Source: a bacterium
GTDB lineage: Bacteria; Pseudomonadota; Alphaproteobacteria; SP197
Assembly (NCBI GenBank): GCA_028821455.1
Contig: JAPPGE010000023.1
Location: 1-64,000 of the forward strand
DNA length: 64,000 nt
Direction: 5' to 3'
This document shows, in pieces, positions 48,030 through 56,301 of this stretch (positions are counted from its first letter, which is position 1; each line of letters starts with the position of its first letter). The notes under the pieces are model-generated. The model searched no databases and was not told the origin of the DNA. It saw only the letters and a program-made list of their open reading frames with translations. The translations under genes and the position numbers were made by a program.

Positions 48030-48260
48030 CAGGCAGCAGATGATGCAAATGCCGCGAAAGTGCTGGCCCGGCGCCCTTGATGCCGGTTCGATGCAGGCGC
48101 GGTCCGTCACCCGCGGCCGGACCTTGCAGACATCCTCGAGGCTGCCGCCCGTTTCCGCGAGCGGTATCCCGAGATTCTTCATCGCCTGTCCGGTCTGGAA
48201 GGCGACGTCGCCTGCACCATGGAACGTGGAACGTGCCAGCAAGGCCGTGCGCGATCAGGA
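48030..48260 (-). pseudogene. Broken RidA-family gene copy
   Basis: The minus strand encodes TFHGAGDVAFQTGQAMKNL, then GGSLEDVCKVR and PGQHFRGI. These match the intact RidA gene at 50026-50448 (GTFHGPGDVARQTGQAMKNL and others). A 7-base duplication (ACGTTCC twice, near 48220-48235) shifts the frame upstream, and the 3' end diverges around 48040. It is a decayed paralogue. The exact ends are approximate. Confidence 0.8.
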
Positions 48261-48390
48261 GCGCAGCGGGTGTGTCCCGAGCACCACCGGCCCGTTCCAC
48301 GCGAAATCAGCCTTGTCTTGACGACAGCCGGCCGCACCGGCAGCGTTCGCCGCGGGACGAGAATTCGGAAACACCCGGGAGAACAGGACC

Positions 48391-48513
48391 GGGGCCGGCC
48401 GACTCCTGATGCTTCCTGGAGTCGGTTCGGCCGGCGCACTGCGCCACCAAGGGATCCCCGTCGTCACCGATCTTCCGGGAACGGACCGCAATCTGCAGGA
48501 CTCCATGATTTGA
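48391..48513 (+). pseudogene. Remnant of a GMC-type oxidoreductase gene
   Basis: A 40-codon plus-strand segment reads LLMLPGVGSAGALRHQGIPV, then DLPGTDRNLQDSMI and a stop. This matches the conserved middle of choline-dehydrogenase-type GMC flavoproteins (LLMLSGIGPxxxLxxxGI, then DLPGVGxNLQDH). The rest of the gene is missing on both sides. Confidence 0.8.
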
Positions 48514-48589
48514 CCGGCGCACCAGACATTCGAAGGATCGTCGCTGCAAGCGCCTTGACGGGCGCGAGGCATACGACGGACCGGATAAC

Positions 48590-49825
48590 GTGATCGTTCA
48601 GGGCATACTGCACCGGCCGCCGGCGCTGATCGCCGTGATGTGCCTCGCCGAGGTGCTCGCGATGACCGGCTTCGCGGCCTACTGGTCGCTGCTGCCGGTG
48701 TTGCAGGCGGAGTGGCACATGAACAACGCCCTGGCCGGCTGGCTTTCGGGCGCGTTCTTCGGCGGCTATGTGCTCGTGGTCGCATACCTGACGGCGATGA
48801 CTGATCGGGTCGATGCCCGGTACGTCTTCATCCTGGGTGCGGCGCTCTCCGCAGCGGGTCTGGTCGGGCTGGCGCTCCTGGCAACGGGATTCTGGTCGGC
48901 GTTGCCCTGGCGCGTGATCGCCGGCGCCGGCCTCGCCGGCACCTACATGCCGGGTCTCAAGGTGCTCACCGACCGCCTGCCTGAGGCACGACAGCCGCGC
49001 GCCGTGGCCTTCTACACGTCCTCCTTCAGCATTGGCACCGCGGTGTCCTATTCACTCACCGGCGGCGCGCTGGGGTGGTTCGGCTGGAGCGGCGCCCTGC
49101 TGGTCACCGCCGCCGGCCCGATCCTCAGCCTTGTCGCTCTTGCGACGGTGGTCGCGCCGAGGAAGCCGGAAGCGGCCACCGAGGAACGCGGCCATGTGCT
49201 CGACTTCCGCCCGGTCCTGCGCTCGCGGGAGACGATGGCCTACATCATGGCCTACGCCGGCCACGGGGCGGAGCTCTTCGCCATGCGCTCCTGGATCGTT
49301 CCCTTCCTGGTGTTCTGCCTCGGCAGCGGCAGCGGACGCGAGTTTGACGCCACGCTCCTTGCCACCGCGATCGCTCTCGTCGCAGTGGTGTCCAGCATCG
49401 GCGGAGCGGAAGTGGCCCTGCGCATCGGGCGGGTGCGCCTGCTCACCTGGGTGATGCTGGTGACCTTTGCAATCAGCGTTGCGGTCGGCTTTTCCTCACC
49501 ATTGCCCTTTGCTGCGGTGGTGGTGCTTTGCCTGATCTATTCTGCCGCAATCCAGGCTGATTCGGCGGCACTCACGGCCGGCGCCGTCGCCACCTCGCCG
49601 GTGGGCCACCGTGGCGCGACGCTGGCGGTGCATTCGACGCTGGGCTTCGGCGGATCGCTGTTCGCGCCGGCGCTGGTTGGCGTGGTGCTCGACGTTGCCG
49701 CACCGCTGGGCGGGACGACCGCGTGGGGTCTTGCCTTCCTGGCGATGGGATCGATGGCGCTCTTCGGCTACGTCTTCTTCCTGATGGTGCGTCGACGCCC
49801 GACGTACCGTTCACCCACAGGGTAA
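48590..49825 (+). CDS. MFS transporter, 12 transmembrane segments
   Basis: This 411-residue protein has about 12 hydrophobic segments. An MFS-like DRVDARYVFILG loop follows TM2 and TM3. The start is GTG at 48590. No specific family is clear, but it resembles nitrate/cyanate or drug-type MFS proteins. It is convergent with the RidA operon and could import or export the compound that operon degrades. Confidence 0.87.
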   Translation: MIVQGILHRPPALIAVMCLAEVLAMTGFAAYWSLLPVLQAEWHMNNALAGWLSGAFFGGYVLVVAYLTAMTDRVDARYVFILGAALSAAGLVGLALLATGFWSALPWRVIAGAGLAGTYMPGLKVLTDRLPEARQPRAVAFYTSSFSIGTAVSYSLTGGALGWFGWSGALLVTAAGPILSLVALATVVAPRKPEAATEERGHVLDFRPVLRSRETMAYIMAYAGHGAELFAMRSWIVPFLVFCLGSGSGREFDATLLATAIALVAVVSSIGGAEVALRIGRVRLLTWVMLVTFAISVAVGFSSPLPFAAVVVLCLIYSAAIQADSAALTAGAVATSPVGHRGATLAVHSTLGFGGSLFAPALVGVVLDVAAPLGGTTAWGLAFLAMGSMALFGYVFFLMVRRRPTYRSPTG

Positions 49826-50025
49826 ACGGCGAAGAGTCTGCCGCTTCCCGAAGGCCTGTCGAACCACGCTGTCCGGCCGGAGTTCACCTGCCGTACCGAT
49901 GGTCGCACTGCGTCATGGACAACCGGGTGGTCCGGCACGACGCCATCAACAACCGCTCCGGGCGGGCAGCGCATCTCCATTCGCAGGCACTCACGGCTTC
50001 ACCACGCTCCGGGGAACCGCGGTCC

Positions 50026-50448
50026 TCAGCGTTCCCGGTCCTGCAGCACGGCCCAGACGTCGATTTCCATGTCGAGCCAGGGGCGGGCAAAGGCACTGAT
50101 GACGGCCGTATCGAGGATGATGGGGATGCCGCGGAAGTGCTCGCCAAGCACCCTTGATGCCGGCGCGATGAAGGCGCGGTCCCTCACCCACAGCCGGACC
50201 TTGCAGACGTCATCCAGGCTGCCGCCCGCTTCCGCGAGCAGAGTCTTGAGGTTCTTCATCGCCTGCCCGGTCTGGCGGGCGACGTCGCCTGGACCATGGA
50301 ACGTGCCGTCAAGATCGTGCCCGGTCTGGCCGCGTATCGCCAGCCAGCGACCGGCCCGCACCACCATGGCAAGGCGCGATCCAAGCTTCTGCTGACCGCG
50401 GTACCACTGGTCGGTGTCGAAGACCCGGAAGCGTTCGTGTGCCGTCAT
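50026..50448 (-). CDS. RidA-family protein
   Basis: This 140-residue protein belongs to the RidA/YjgF/UK114 family. Relatives deaminate reactive enamine/imine intermediates. The visible family parts are RAGRWLAIRGQTGHDL and TFHGPGDVARQTGQAMKNLK, then GGSLDDVCKVRLWVRDRAF. The typical Arg (VRDRAF area) and the ligand pocket are present. It is the last gene of the MttB-Rieske operon, 14 nt after the dehydrogenase. It probably clears imines formed in the pathway. Confidence 0.85.
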   Translation of the reverse strand: MTAHERFRVFDTDQWYRGQQKLGSRLAMVVRAGRWLAIRGQTGHDLDGTFHGPGDVARQTGQAMKNLKTLLAEAGGSLDDVCKVRLWVRDRAFIAPASRVLGEHFRGIPIILDTAVISAFARPWLDMEIDVWAVLQDRER

Positions 50449-50462
50449 GACCCTGGCATTCG

Positions 50463-51452
50463 TCAATACCGGTGGAGGGTGCTGACCCGGTTGCGCAGCC
50501 GGGCGCCGCGAAGCCGGCGGGAGAGGTTGTCGAAGAAGAGATCCAGCGTGTCGGGAATGTATGTCCGGGCGTCGTCGGACGAGCAGTGGGGCGATATGAA
50601 GAGATCGGGGATCGTCCACAGGCGCGAGTCGGGCGGCAGCGGTTCGGGGTCGAAGACATCGAGATGGGCCGCTGCAAGATGCCCGCTCTCGAGGAGGTCG
50701 CCGAGCGCATCGACGTCGACGATCGCAGCCCGCCCCATGTTGAGGAGTGTCGCCCCCGGTTTCATCGACGAGAGTCGGCGGCGGTCCAGAAGATTGCGGG
50801 TTTCAGGCGTGAGCGGCGCCATCACGACGACGGTATCCGCCTCGCCCAGTACCGTGTCGATGGCATCGACGGCGACCACGCGATCGGCCCAGCGGAACGG
50901 CTGGCCTCGGCGCGTGACGCCGATCACCCTCATGGCGAGGCGCTGACGCAGCCAGCGCGCTGTCGGGCCCCCCATGCCGCCCAGGCCAATCACGACGGCC
51001 GTGCCGCCCTCGATCCGGGTGGTGAACCGTCGCGACCATCGGCGCCCGGCCTTGGCGTCGGCGAAGTGCGGCAGTCCGTGCGCCATGGCGAGCACCGATG
51101 CCGCGGCGAACTCCGCTGCCTTGGGCCCGTGGACGCCGCTGTTGTTGGTGATGGCGAGGCCCCGCCAGGTCCAGTCGAAGGGCTGCAGGTGTTCGGTTCC
51201 GGCTCCCGTGAGCGTGATCCACGTGAGCCTTGGCGCCATGGACTTCAGCTCGCGCATGGGAAACCGCCAGCCGATCAGGATGTCAGCGTCAGCCACGCCT
51301 TCGGCAAAGCGGTCGTGGTCCAGACTCCAGTCAAAGCGGACATGGCGTGCGAGGTGCGGATGGCGCGCCGCCGCGTCCGCCACCAATTCCTCGGTCACGT
51401 GGAAGACACGCGCCTGGGTGGAAAGGAAGCTGACGTGCACCTTCAGCGTCAT
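50463..51452 (-). CDS. D-isomer-specific 2-hydroxyacid dehydrogenase
   Basis: This enzyme of about 329 residues oxidises or reduces a 2-hydroxyacid with NAD(P). The Rossmann motif is VVIGLGGMGGPTARWLRQRL, and the catalytic Arg, Glu and His are implied by LLNMGRAAIVDVDAL, LDVFDPEPLP and ISPHCSSDD. The ATG at 51452 overlaps the Rieske C stop by 4 bp. It follows an oxygenase in an apparent catabolic operon, so a hydroxylated acid intermediate is plausible. Confidence 0.9.
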   Translation of the reverse strand: MTLKVHVSFLSTQARVFHVTEELVADAAARHPHLARHVRFDWSLDHDRFAEGVADADILIGWRFPMRELKSMAPRLTWITLTGAGTEHLQPFDWTWRGLAITNNSGVHGPKAAEFAAASVLAMAHGLPHFADAKAGRRWSRRFTTRIEGGTAVVIGLGGMGGPTARWLRQRLAMRVIGVTRRGQPFRWADRVVAVDAIDTVLGEADTVVVMAPLTPETRNLLDRRRLSSMKPGATLLNMGRAAIVDVDALGDLLESGHLAAAHLDVFDPEPLPPDSRLWTIPDLFISPHCSSDDARTYIPDTLDLFFDNLSRRLRGARLRNRVSTLHRY

Positions 51453-52585
51453 GGATCGAGCACACGGTCGAGGACCCAGTTGTCGATGGCGTGGACCAGG
51501 GGTTCGAGGTGGCTGAACCTGCCCGGTGCGACAAAGGGCGAACCAAGGCCGATCTGCTGGAGATTGGAGACGTCGTTGTCCTCGACGATCGACTGATTCC
51601 AGCGTTCGTAGTAGTTGGGCGCCAGTTCGGCGAAGTCGCCTCGCCGTGCGGTCGACTCGGGAAAGCAGGATCCGACGATCAGCCGTGTCTTCCCGGCAGA
51701 GAGCGGATGGAGTTCGAGCCACCACATGCAGTCGTAGGTCAGACCGAACATGGTCGAGGGATAGAGAAGGATGTAGTGGGTGCCCTCGGCCGAACGGCCC
51801 TCGAGGGTGGGGATATGGGGAAAACCCTTCATGCCCTCGAGCAGGGCGCGGCTCCCCTTGTGGCGCGTGAACAGGCCGCAGTACTGGCCATGGGCCGGAA
51901 TCGGCGGATTGTGATCGCGTTTCTGTTTCTGGATGGTCTGTTGGTGAACGGTGGGTACATGGTAGCTCTCCATCGCGTTCTCGACGTAGACCTTCCAGTT
52001 GCAGTCGAGGTCATAAGTGACGCGCCTCGTCGTCACCATGGCGTCGAGATCGTAAGGGGCGAGGATCTGCGGCAGGTCGCCGAGCCAGGACTCCAGTGGT
52101 TCGGCCTCGGAATCGAAGTTCAGGAACATGAAGCCGGCCCAGATCTCCAGGTTGAGTTCGATGAGACCGAAATCCTTGCGGTCGAATCCGGCCGTCTCGT
52201 CCATGTCCATGGCGCCGATGAGACGTCCGTCGTCGACGGCATAGGTCCATGCATGGTAGGGGCAGGAAAAGGTGTGGCACCGGCCCTCGCCCGACACCAC
52301 CCGGGCGCCGCGGTGACGACAGGTGTTGGCGAAGGCGCGGACCCGTGAATCCCGGCCGCGGACGATGACGACGGGAACGCCGACGAAGTCGAGTGAAAAA
52401 TAGCAGCCCGGCTCCGGCACACGGTCCTCCCGGCCGATGAAGTTCCAGCACTTCATGAAAATCGTCTTCACCTCGCGGCGGAAGAAGTCCTCGGAGGTGT
52501 AGCACTCCCCGGGGAGTGTCTCGGCCTCCAGCAGGGGCCGCCTGGTGGCCTCGTAGCGATGCGGGTCGAACAGGTTGTCGTTCAT
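51449..52585 (-). CDS. Rieske non-haem iron oxygenase, alpha subunit type (Rieske C)
   Basis: This 378-residue protein has Rieske ligands Cys89-His91 (TCRHRGA) and Cys108-His111 (CPYHAW). The mononuclear site NAMESYHVPTVH gives Asn203, Glu206, His209 and His214. It overlaps both the MttB-family gene (4 bp) and the dehydrogenase (4 bp), so it is tightly co-translated with them. Lone Rieske oxygenases of this type demethylate quaternary ammonium compounds such as glycine betaine. The MttB neighbour supports an N-methylated substrate. The reductase is not encoded nearby. Confidence 0.9.
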   Translation of the reverse strand: MNDNLFDPHRYEATRRPLLEAETLPGECYTSEDFFRREVKTIFMKCWNFIGREDRVPEPGCYFSLDFVGVPVVIVRGRDSRVRAFANTCRHRGARVVSGEGRCHTFSCPYHAWTYAVDDGRLIGAMDMDETAGFDRKDFGLIELNLEIWAGFMFLNFDSEAEPLESWLGDLPQILAPYDLDAMVTTRRVTYDLDCNWKVYVENAMESYHVPTVHQQTIQKQKRDHNPPIPAHGQYCGLFTRHKGSRALLEGMKGFPHIPTLEGRSAEGTHYILLYPSTMFGLTYDCMWWLELHPLSAGKTRLIVGSCFPESTARRGDFAELAPNYYERWNQSIVEDNDVSNLQQIGLGSPFVAPGRFSHLEPLVHAIDNWVLDRVLDP

Positions 52586-54096
52586 GGTGCCTCCTCTTCC
52601 TTGCGCCGACGAACGAATGCCTCGAGTTCCTCGGCGCGCGCAGGATCGAGCGGCGGCGCCTCGAAGCGCCGCAACAGTTCCTTCCAGATCCGGTTGGCCC
52701 GGCAGGTGGCGTTCCTGGCGCCGTCCTCTTGCCAGGTTTCGAAATTGCGCCAGTCGGACAGCATGGGCTGGTAGAACGCGGTGTCATAGTGGCGAAGGGT
52801 ATGGCGCGCGCCAAAGAAGTGCCCGCCGGGCTGAACTTCGGCAATGGCATCGAAAGCGAGAGTCTCGTCATCGACGACGAGGGGCTGGAGAAACTCGCCG
52901 ATCATCTGCAGCATCTCGGCATCGAGTACCGCCTTTTCGAAGCTGGCCGTCAGACCGCCCTCCAGCCAGCCGGCGCCATGATGGAGGAGGTTGGCGTGGC
53001 CCAGCACGGCGCCCCAGATCGACATCTGGGATTCGTAGGCCGCCTGGGCATCGACCGCATTCGAGGCGTTGGTGTTGCTCGACCGGTAGGGGAGATTGTA
53101 ACGGCGGGCCAGCTGACCGCTCACGAGCGTGGCCCTGGTGTACTCCGGTGTTCCGAATGCCGGTGCGCCTGTCCTCATGTCGACATTGCTGGTGAAGCTG
53201 CCGTAGAAGACCGGTGCTCCGGGAGCGACGGCCTGGGCAAAGGCGATGCCCGCCAGTGCTTCGGCATTCTGCTGGACCAGCGAACCCGGAAGGGTGGCGG
53301 GGCTCATGGCGCCGGCAAGCGTAAACGGTGTCAGGGAAACCGCCTGGCCGTTGGTTGCGGCCTCGATCAGCCCTTCGAGCATGGGGCCGTCGATGCGCCG
53401 CGGCGAATTGACATTGATCGTGGTGAAGAATCCGGGTTTCCGGCGCACCTCCTCCCGCGAGACCCCCCGCACGATGGCGAGCATGTCGACGGCATCGCTC
53501 ACCCGCTTGCGGCCGAGGCCCGTGGCATGCCAGACCTTGTCGGAGAGCGTCAGGATCGCCTGAATGCAGTCGAGGTGGCGTGTTTCGGCGTCCAGGTCGA
53601 TCGGCGCAATCGGGACGCCGCCGCACAGGTGCAGGACGTCGAGACTTTGCATGAGCCGGATGTAGTTCCGGAAGTCCGCGAAGTTCCCCTGCCGGCGACC
53701 GCCGTCAAGGTCGCTGGCGTTCGCCGGACCGCCCACCGAATTGAAGGCGATGTGGTTGCCGCCGAACGTGACGGCGCGCTCCGGGTTGCGCGGGTGGATC
53801 GTGAATTCCGCCGGGGCCCGTGACACCAGTTCCATGACCAGCGCCCGGTCGAAACGCACGCATTGACCTGTCACCTCGGCGCCGGCCGCCCTCAAGTGTT
53901 CGAGGGCCTCGTCGAGCAGGAATTCGATTCCTAGTTCCTCGAGAACGCGCAACGACGTGTCATGAATGGATTCGAGATGGTCGGCGGAGAGGATTCCGAG
54001 TGGTGGATAGGGATTCCGGAGACGCCGCCAAGGCGTCTGCGGCACGAGGTCGCCTGCGGGGCGTCGTGCCCGTCTCTTCGCGTCCCGACGTCTCAC
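52582..54096 (-). CDS. Trimethylamine methyltransferase (MttB) family protein
   Basis: This protein of about 504 residues belongs to the non-pyrrolysine MttB family, whose bacterial members demethylate glycine betaine, carnitine and similar amines through a corrinoid protein. The family parts PWRRLRNPYPPLGILSADH and RVLEELGIEFLLDEAL are present, and no in-frame amber codon is seen, so no pyrrolysine is used. The GTG at 54096 is preferred because GGGAGAG lies just upstream. No corrinoid protein gene is found near it. Co-occurrence with an oxygenase is unusual, as MttB chemistry is typical of anaerobic metabolism. Confidence 0.88.
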   Translation of the reverse strand: MRRRDAKRRARRPAGDLVPQTPWRRLRNPYPPLGILSADHLESIHDTSLRVLEELGIEFLLDEALEHLRAAGAEVTGQCVRFDRALVMELVSRAPAEFTIHPRNPERAVTFGGNHIAFNSVGGPANASDLDGGRRQGNFADFRNYIRLMQSLDVLHLCGGVPIAPIDLDAETRHLDCIQAILTLSDKVWHATGLGRKRVSDAVDMLAIVRGVSREEVRRKPGFFTTINVNSPRRIDGPMLEGLIEAATNGQAVSLTPFTLAGAMSPATLPGSLVQQNAEALAGIAFAQAVAPGAPVFYGSFTSNVDMRTGAPAFGTPEYTRATLVSGQLARRYNLPYRSSNTNASNAVDAQAAYESQMSIWGAVLGHANLLHHGAGWLEGGLTASFEKAVLDAEMLQMIGEFLQPLVVDDETLAFDAIAEVQPGGHFFGARHTLRHYDTAFYQPMLSDWRNFETWQEDGARNATCRANRIWKELLRRFEAPPLDPARAEELEAFVRRRKEEEAP

Positions 54097-54184
54097 GGCA
54101 CTCTCCCGAACCGGCGGACGACGGGCTCCGCAGCCGGGCGGAGAACCCGGCGAGCCCCGGTTATCGCGACGAAACGGCCTGCCA

Positions 54185-56197
54185 TCACATGTGGTCCCGT
54201 GGAACGGACTCGTTCCACCGGCGCACCAGAACACGCCTGTCATGCTCGAACGCTTCGAGCGTGGCGGCGATGTGAAAGCTCTCGGAGTCGCAGGTGACGA
54301 CAATCCGCGTGTCGGTAGAGGGCTGCCAGTCGCCACGTTCCGCCCTGGCGATGCGGACCATGTCGGTGCGGGCACTCGAGGGGTCGCCCTCGCGGATGCC
54401 GAAGGTCTCTTCGGACCTCTTCGACACCACGAGACCGATGTCATCGAGGCGGACCCGGCCGCTGTCGTCGATGCGGTGAAGCTGCACCTCGTCCAGACCC
54501 AGGTCCCTCGTGACCGTCAGGCGCGCATCTCCCTCCTCGAGCACGGTCACCGGGTGATCTTCCGCGAACTCGGGCCCGGGGGGAGCCGTCGCAACCTTGG
54601 TCTCCTGGATCACCGGCAGCTGAAGCATGGATCCTGCGACATTGAGCGTCAGCGTGACCGTTTCCGGCGACGGCCAGGCCATGGGCCAGTAGCCGGTCGC
54701 GATGGCGAGGCGAATCCTGTTGCCCGGATGAAAGCGCCATGCCGTGTCGTTCAGTTTCACGACAACACGTTCACGTTCTCCGGGAATCATCGGCGCCGGC
54801 CATTCATGGGAGTGGCGGTGCGAAAGATTGAGAAGACCGAAACTCACCCGGACCGAGCGGCCTTCCGGCGTGACCTCGCAGAGCCGGACGGCAACCTGGG
54901 CCTGGGCACGGTCGCTGGCGAGATCGAGTGTCACCTCCGGAGCACCAAGGATGGCGAGGGGTTCGGCGAGAACCGCGCTGTCGAAAACGAGCGACAGCAT
55001 GTCGTCCACCGCCTGGTCCGACGCGAACTCCGGACCGAGGCCACCGCCGTCCCGGGGGCACCACTCGCCCCCGGCCAGACCGCCGGAAAGCAGTGTCGAG
55101 ACACGATGCGCCATGTCCCGGGACGGTTCGCCGTCGAGCGTCCCGTCGCCGGGAAAGAAGCACCGGGACGATGTCGCCGGCGGCCATGCGTCCACATTCA
55201 TCCAGTGACCGCCGATCACGGGGTGCATCGGGTGGGGAGTGGCCTCCTCCTGCATCCACACCGTGAGTGCCGGCTCATGATCGATACCGTTCTCCATGCC
55301 TTTCAGCCACCGGTCCCACCATCTCAAGGACTCCTGAAGAAAACCGACCGGCTCCCCGGGAAATCCGAAGTGAGGATAGACATGGGTCCAGGGTCCGATG
55401 AGGGCGCGCCGCGGCGCCTGGAGCCGTTCCATCATGCGCAGTGCCGCATTGGTATAACCGTCCGTCCAGCCGCCCACAACGAAGACCGCGGCCTCGATAG
55501 CGGCCGGATTCTCGCTGATCGAACCGTGTTTCCAGAAGGCGTCGCGGCGCTGGTGTCGGAACCAGTCGATCATCGGGCACCCCGTGGTCTCGAGGCGTTC
55601 CCGCCACATCTCCCGCCATGCTTCGCCGACGATGAGAGGATCCGGCCAGCGGGACAGGCACGAGAAGATGCCGCTCCCCCAGCTGATGCTGTCGTTGAGC
55701 AGGCAACCACCCATGTAGTGGACATCGTCACGGTACCTGTCGTCCGTGGAACAGCAGGTGATGATCGCCTTGAGCGATGGCGGGCGACGGGCGGCGATCT
55801 GGAGAGCGGCGAAGCCGCCCCAGGAAATGCCCACCATGCCGGTGGCGCCACTGCACCATGGCTGCCCGGCGATCCATGCCAGCGCCTCGCAGAGATCGTC
55901 CTGCTCGCACGCGAGATACTCGTCGAGAAGCACCCCATCGGAATCGCCGGAGCCGGCGAGGTCGAGACGGATGGAGGCATAGCCGTGACCCGCCCACCAG
56001 GGATGGGTCACCGCATCCTGAATGATGGTCCCGTCGAGCCGTCTGTAGGGAATCGCCTCGACGATGGCCGGCACCGGGTCATGGCCGCTGTCGACAGGCA
56101 GCCACATGCGCCCGGCAAGGCACCGCCCCCGCGATACCGGAATACGAAGATAGCGTTCCTCGCGAACCTCTCGCGGAAACTCCGTGCGAACCGTCAT
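54185..56197 (-). CDS. CocE/NonD-family hydrolase
   Basis: This 670-residue alpha/beta hydrolase is of the X-Pro dipeptidyl-peptidase/cocaine esterase type. The nucleophile motif is GISWGG with Ser125. The C-terminal beta-sandwich PepX domain (about 440-600) has NDTAWRFHPGNRIRLAIATG. There is no signal peptide. Relatives hydrolyse esters or acylated amino groups. It lies 88 bp upstream of the MttB gene and probably opens the same pathway by removing an acyl group. Confidence 0.87.
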   Translation of the reverse strand: MTVRTEFPREVREERYLRIPVSRGRCLAGRMWLPVDSGHDPVPAIVEAIPYRRLDGTIIQDAVTHPWWAGHGYASIRLDLAGSGDSDGVLLDEYLACEQDDLCEALAWIAGQPWCSGATGMVGISWGGFAALQIAARRPPSLKAIITCCSTDDRYRDDVHYMGGCLLNDSISWGSGIFSCLSRWPDPLIVGEAWREMWRERLETTGCPMIDWFRHQRRDAFWKHGSISENPAAIEAAVFVVGGWTDGYTNAALRMMERLQAPRRALIGPWTHVYPHFGFPGEPVGFLQESLRWWDRWLKGMENGIDHEPALTVWMQEEATPHPMHPVIGGHWMNVDAWPPATSSRCFFPGDGTLDGEPSRDMAHRVSTLLSGGLAGGEWCPRDGGGLGPEFASDQAVDDMLSLVFDSAVLAEPLAILGAPEVTLDLASDRAQAQVAVRLCEVTPEGRSVRVSFGLLNLSHRHSHEWPAPMIPGERERVVVKLNDTAWRFHPGNRIRLAIATGYWPMAWPSPETVTLTLNVAGSMLQLPVIQETKVATAPPGPEFAEDHPVTVLEEGDARLTVTRDLGLDEVQLHRIDDSGRVRLDDIGLVVSKRSEETFGIREGDPSSARTDMVRIARAERGDWQPSTDTRIVVTCDSESFHIAATLEAFEHDRRVLVRRWNESVPRDHM

Positions 56198-56301
56198 GCC
56201 GGGATGCTAGACCGCAAGGGCCGTCATTCCAATCGACCCCTTCCAAAACTGTCAGCGGTCCGCGGGATGGAGCCGGGGACCAGGCGTCGGCATTCCCCCA
56301 T

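Larger units (their letters stand above)
47936..48589. other. Gene-poor scar with gene remnants
   Basis: This 654-bp stretch has no intact gene. It holds a broken ridA copy and a short GMC-oxidoreductase remnant, and looks like the residue of rearrangement or deletion between the cys cluster and the MFS gene. Confidence 0.7.
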
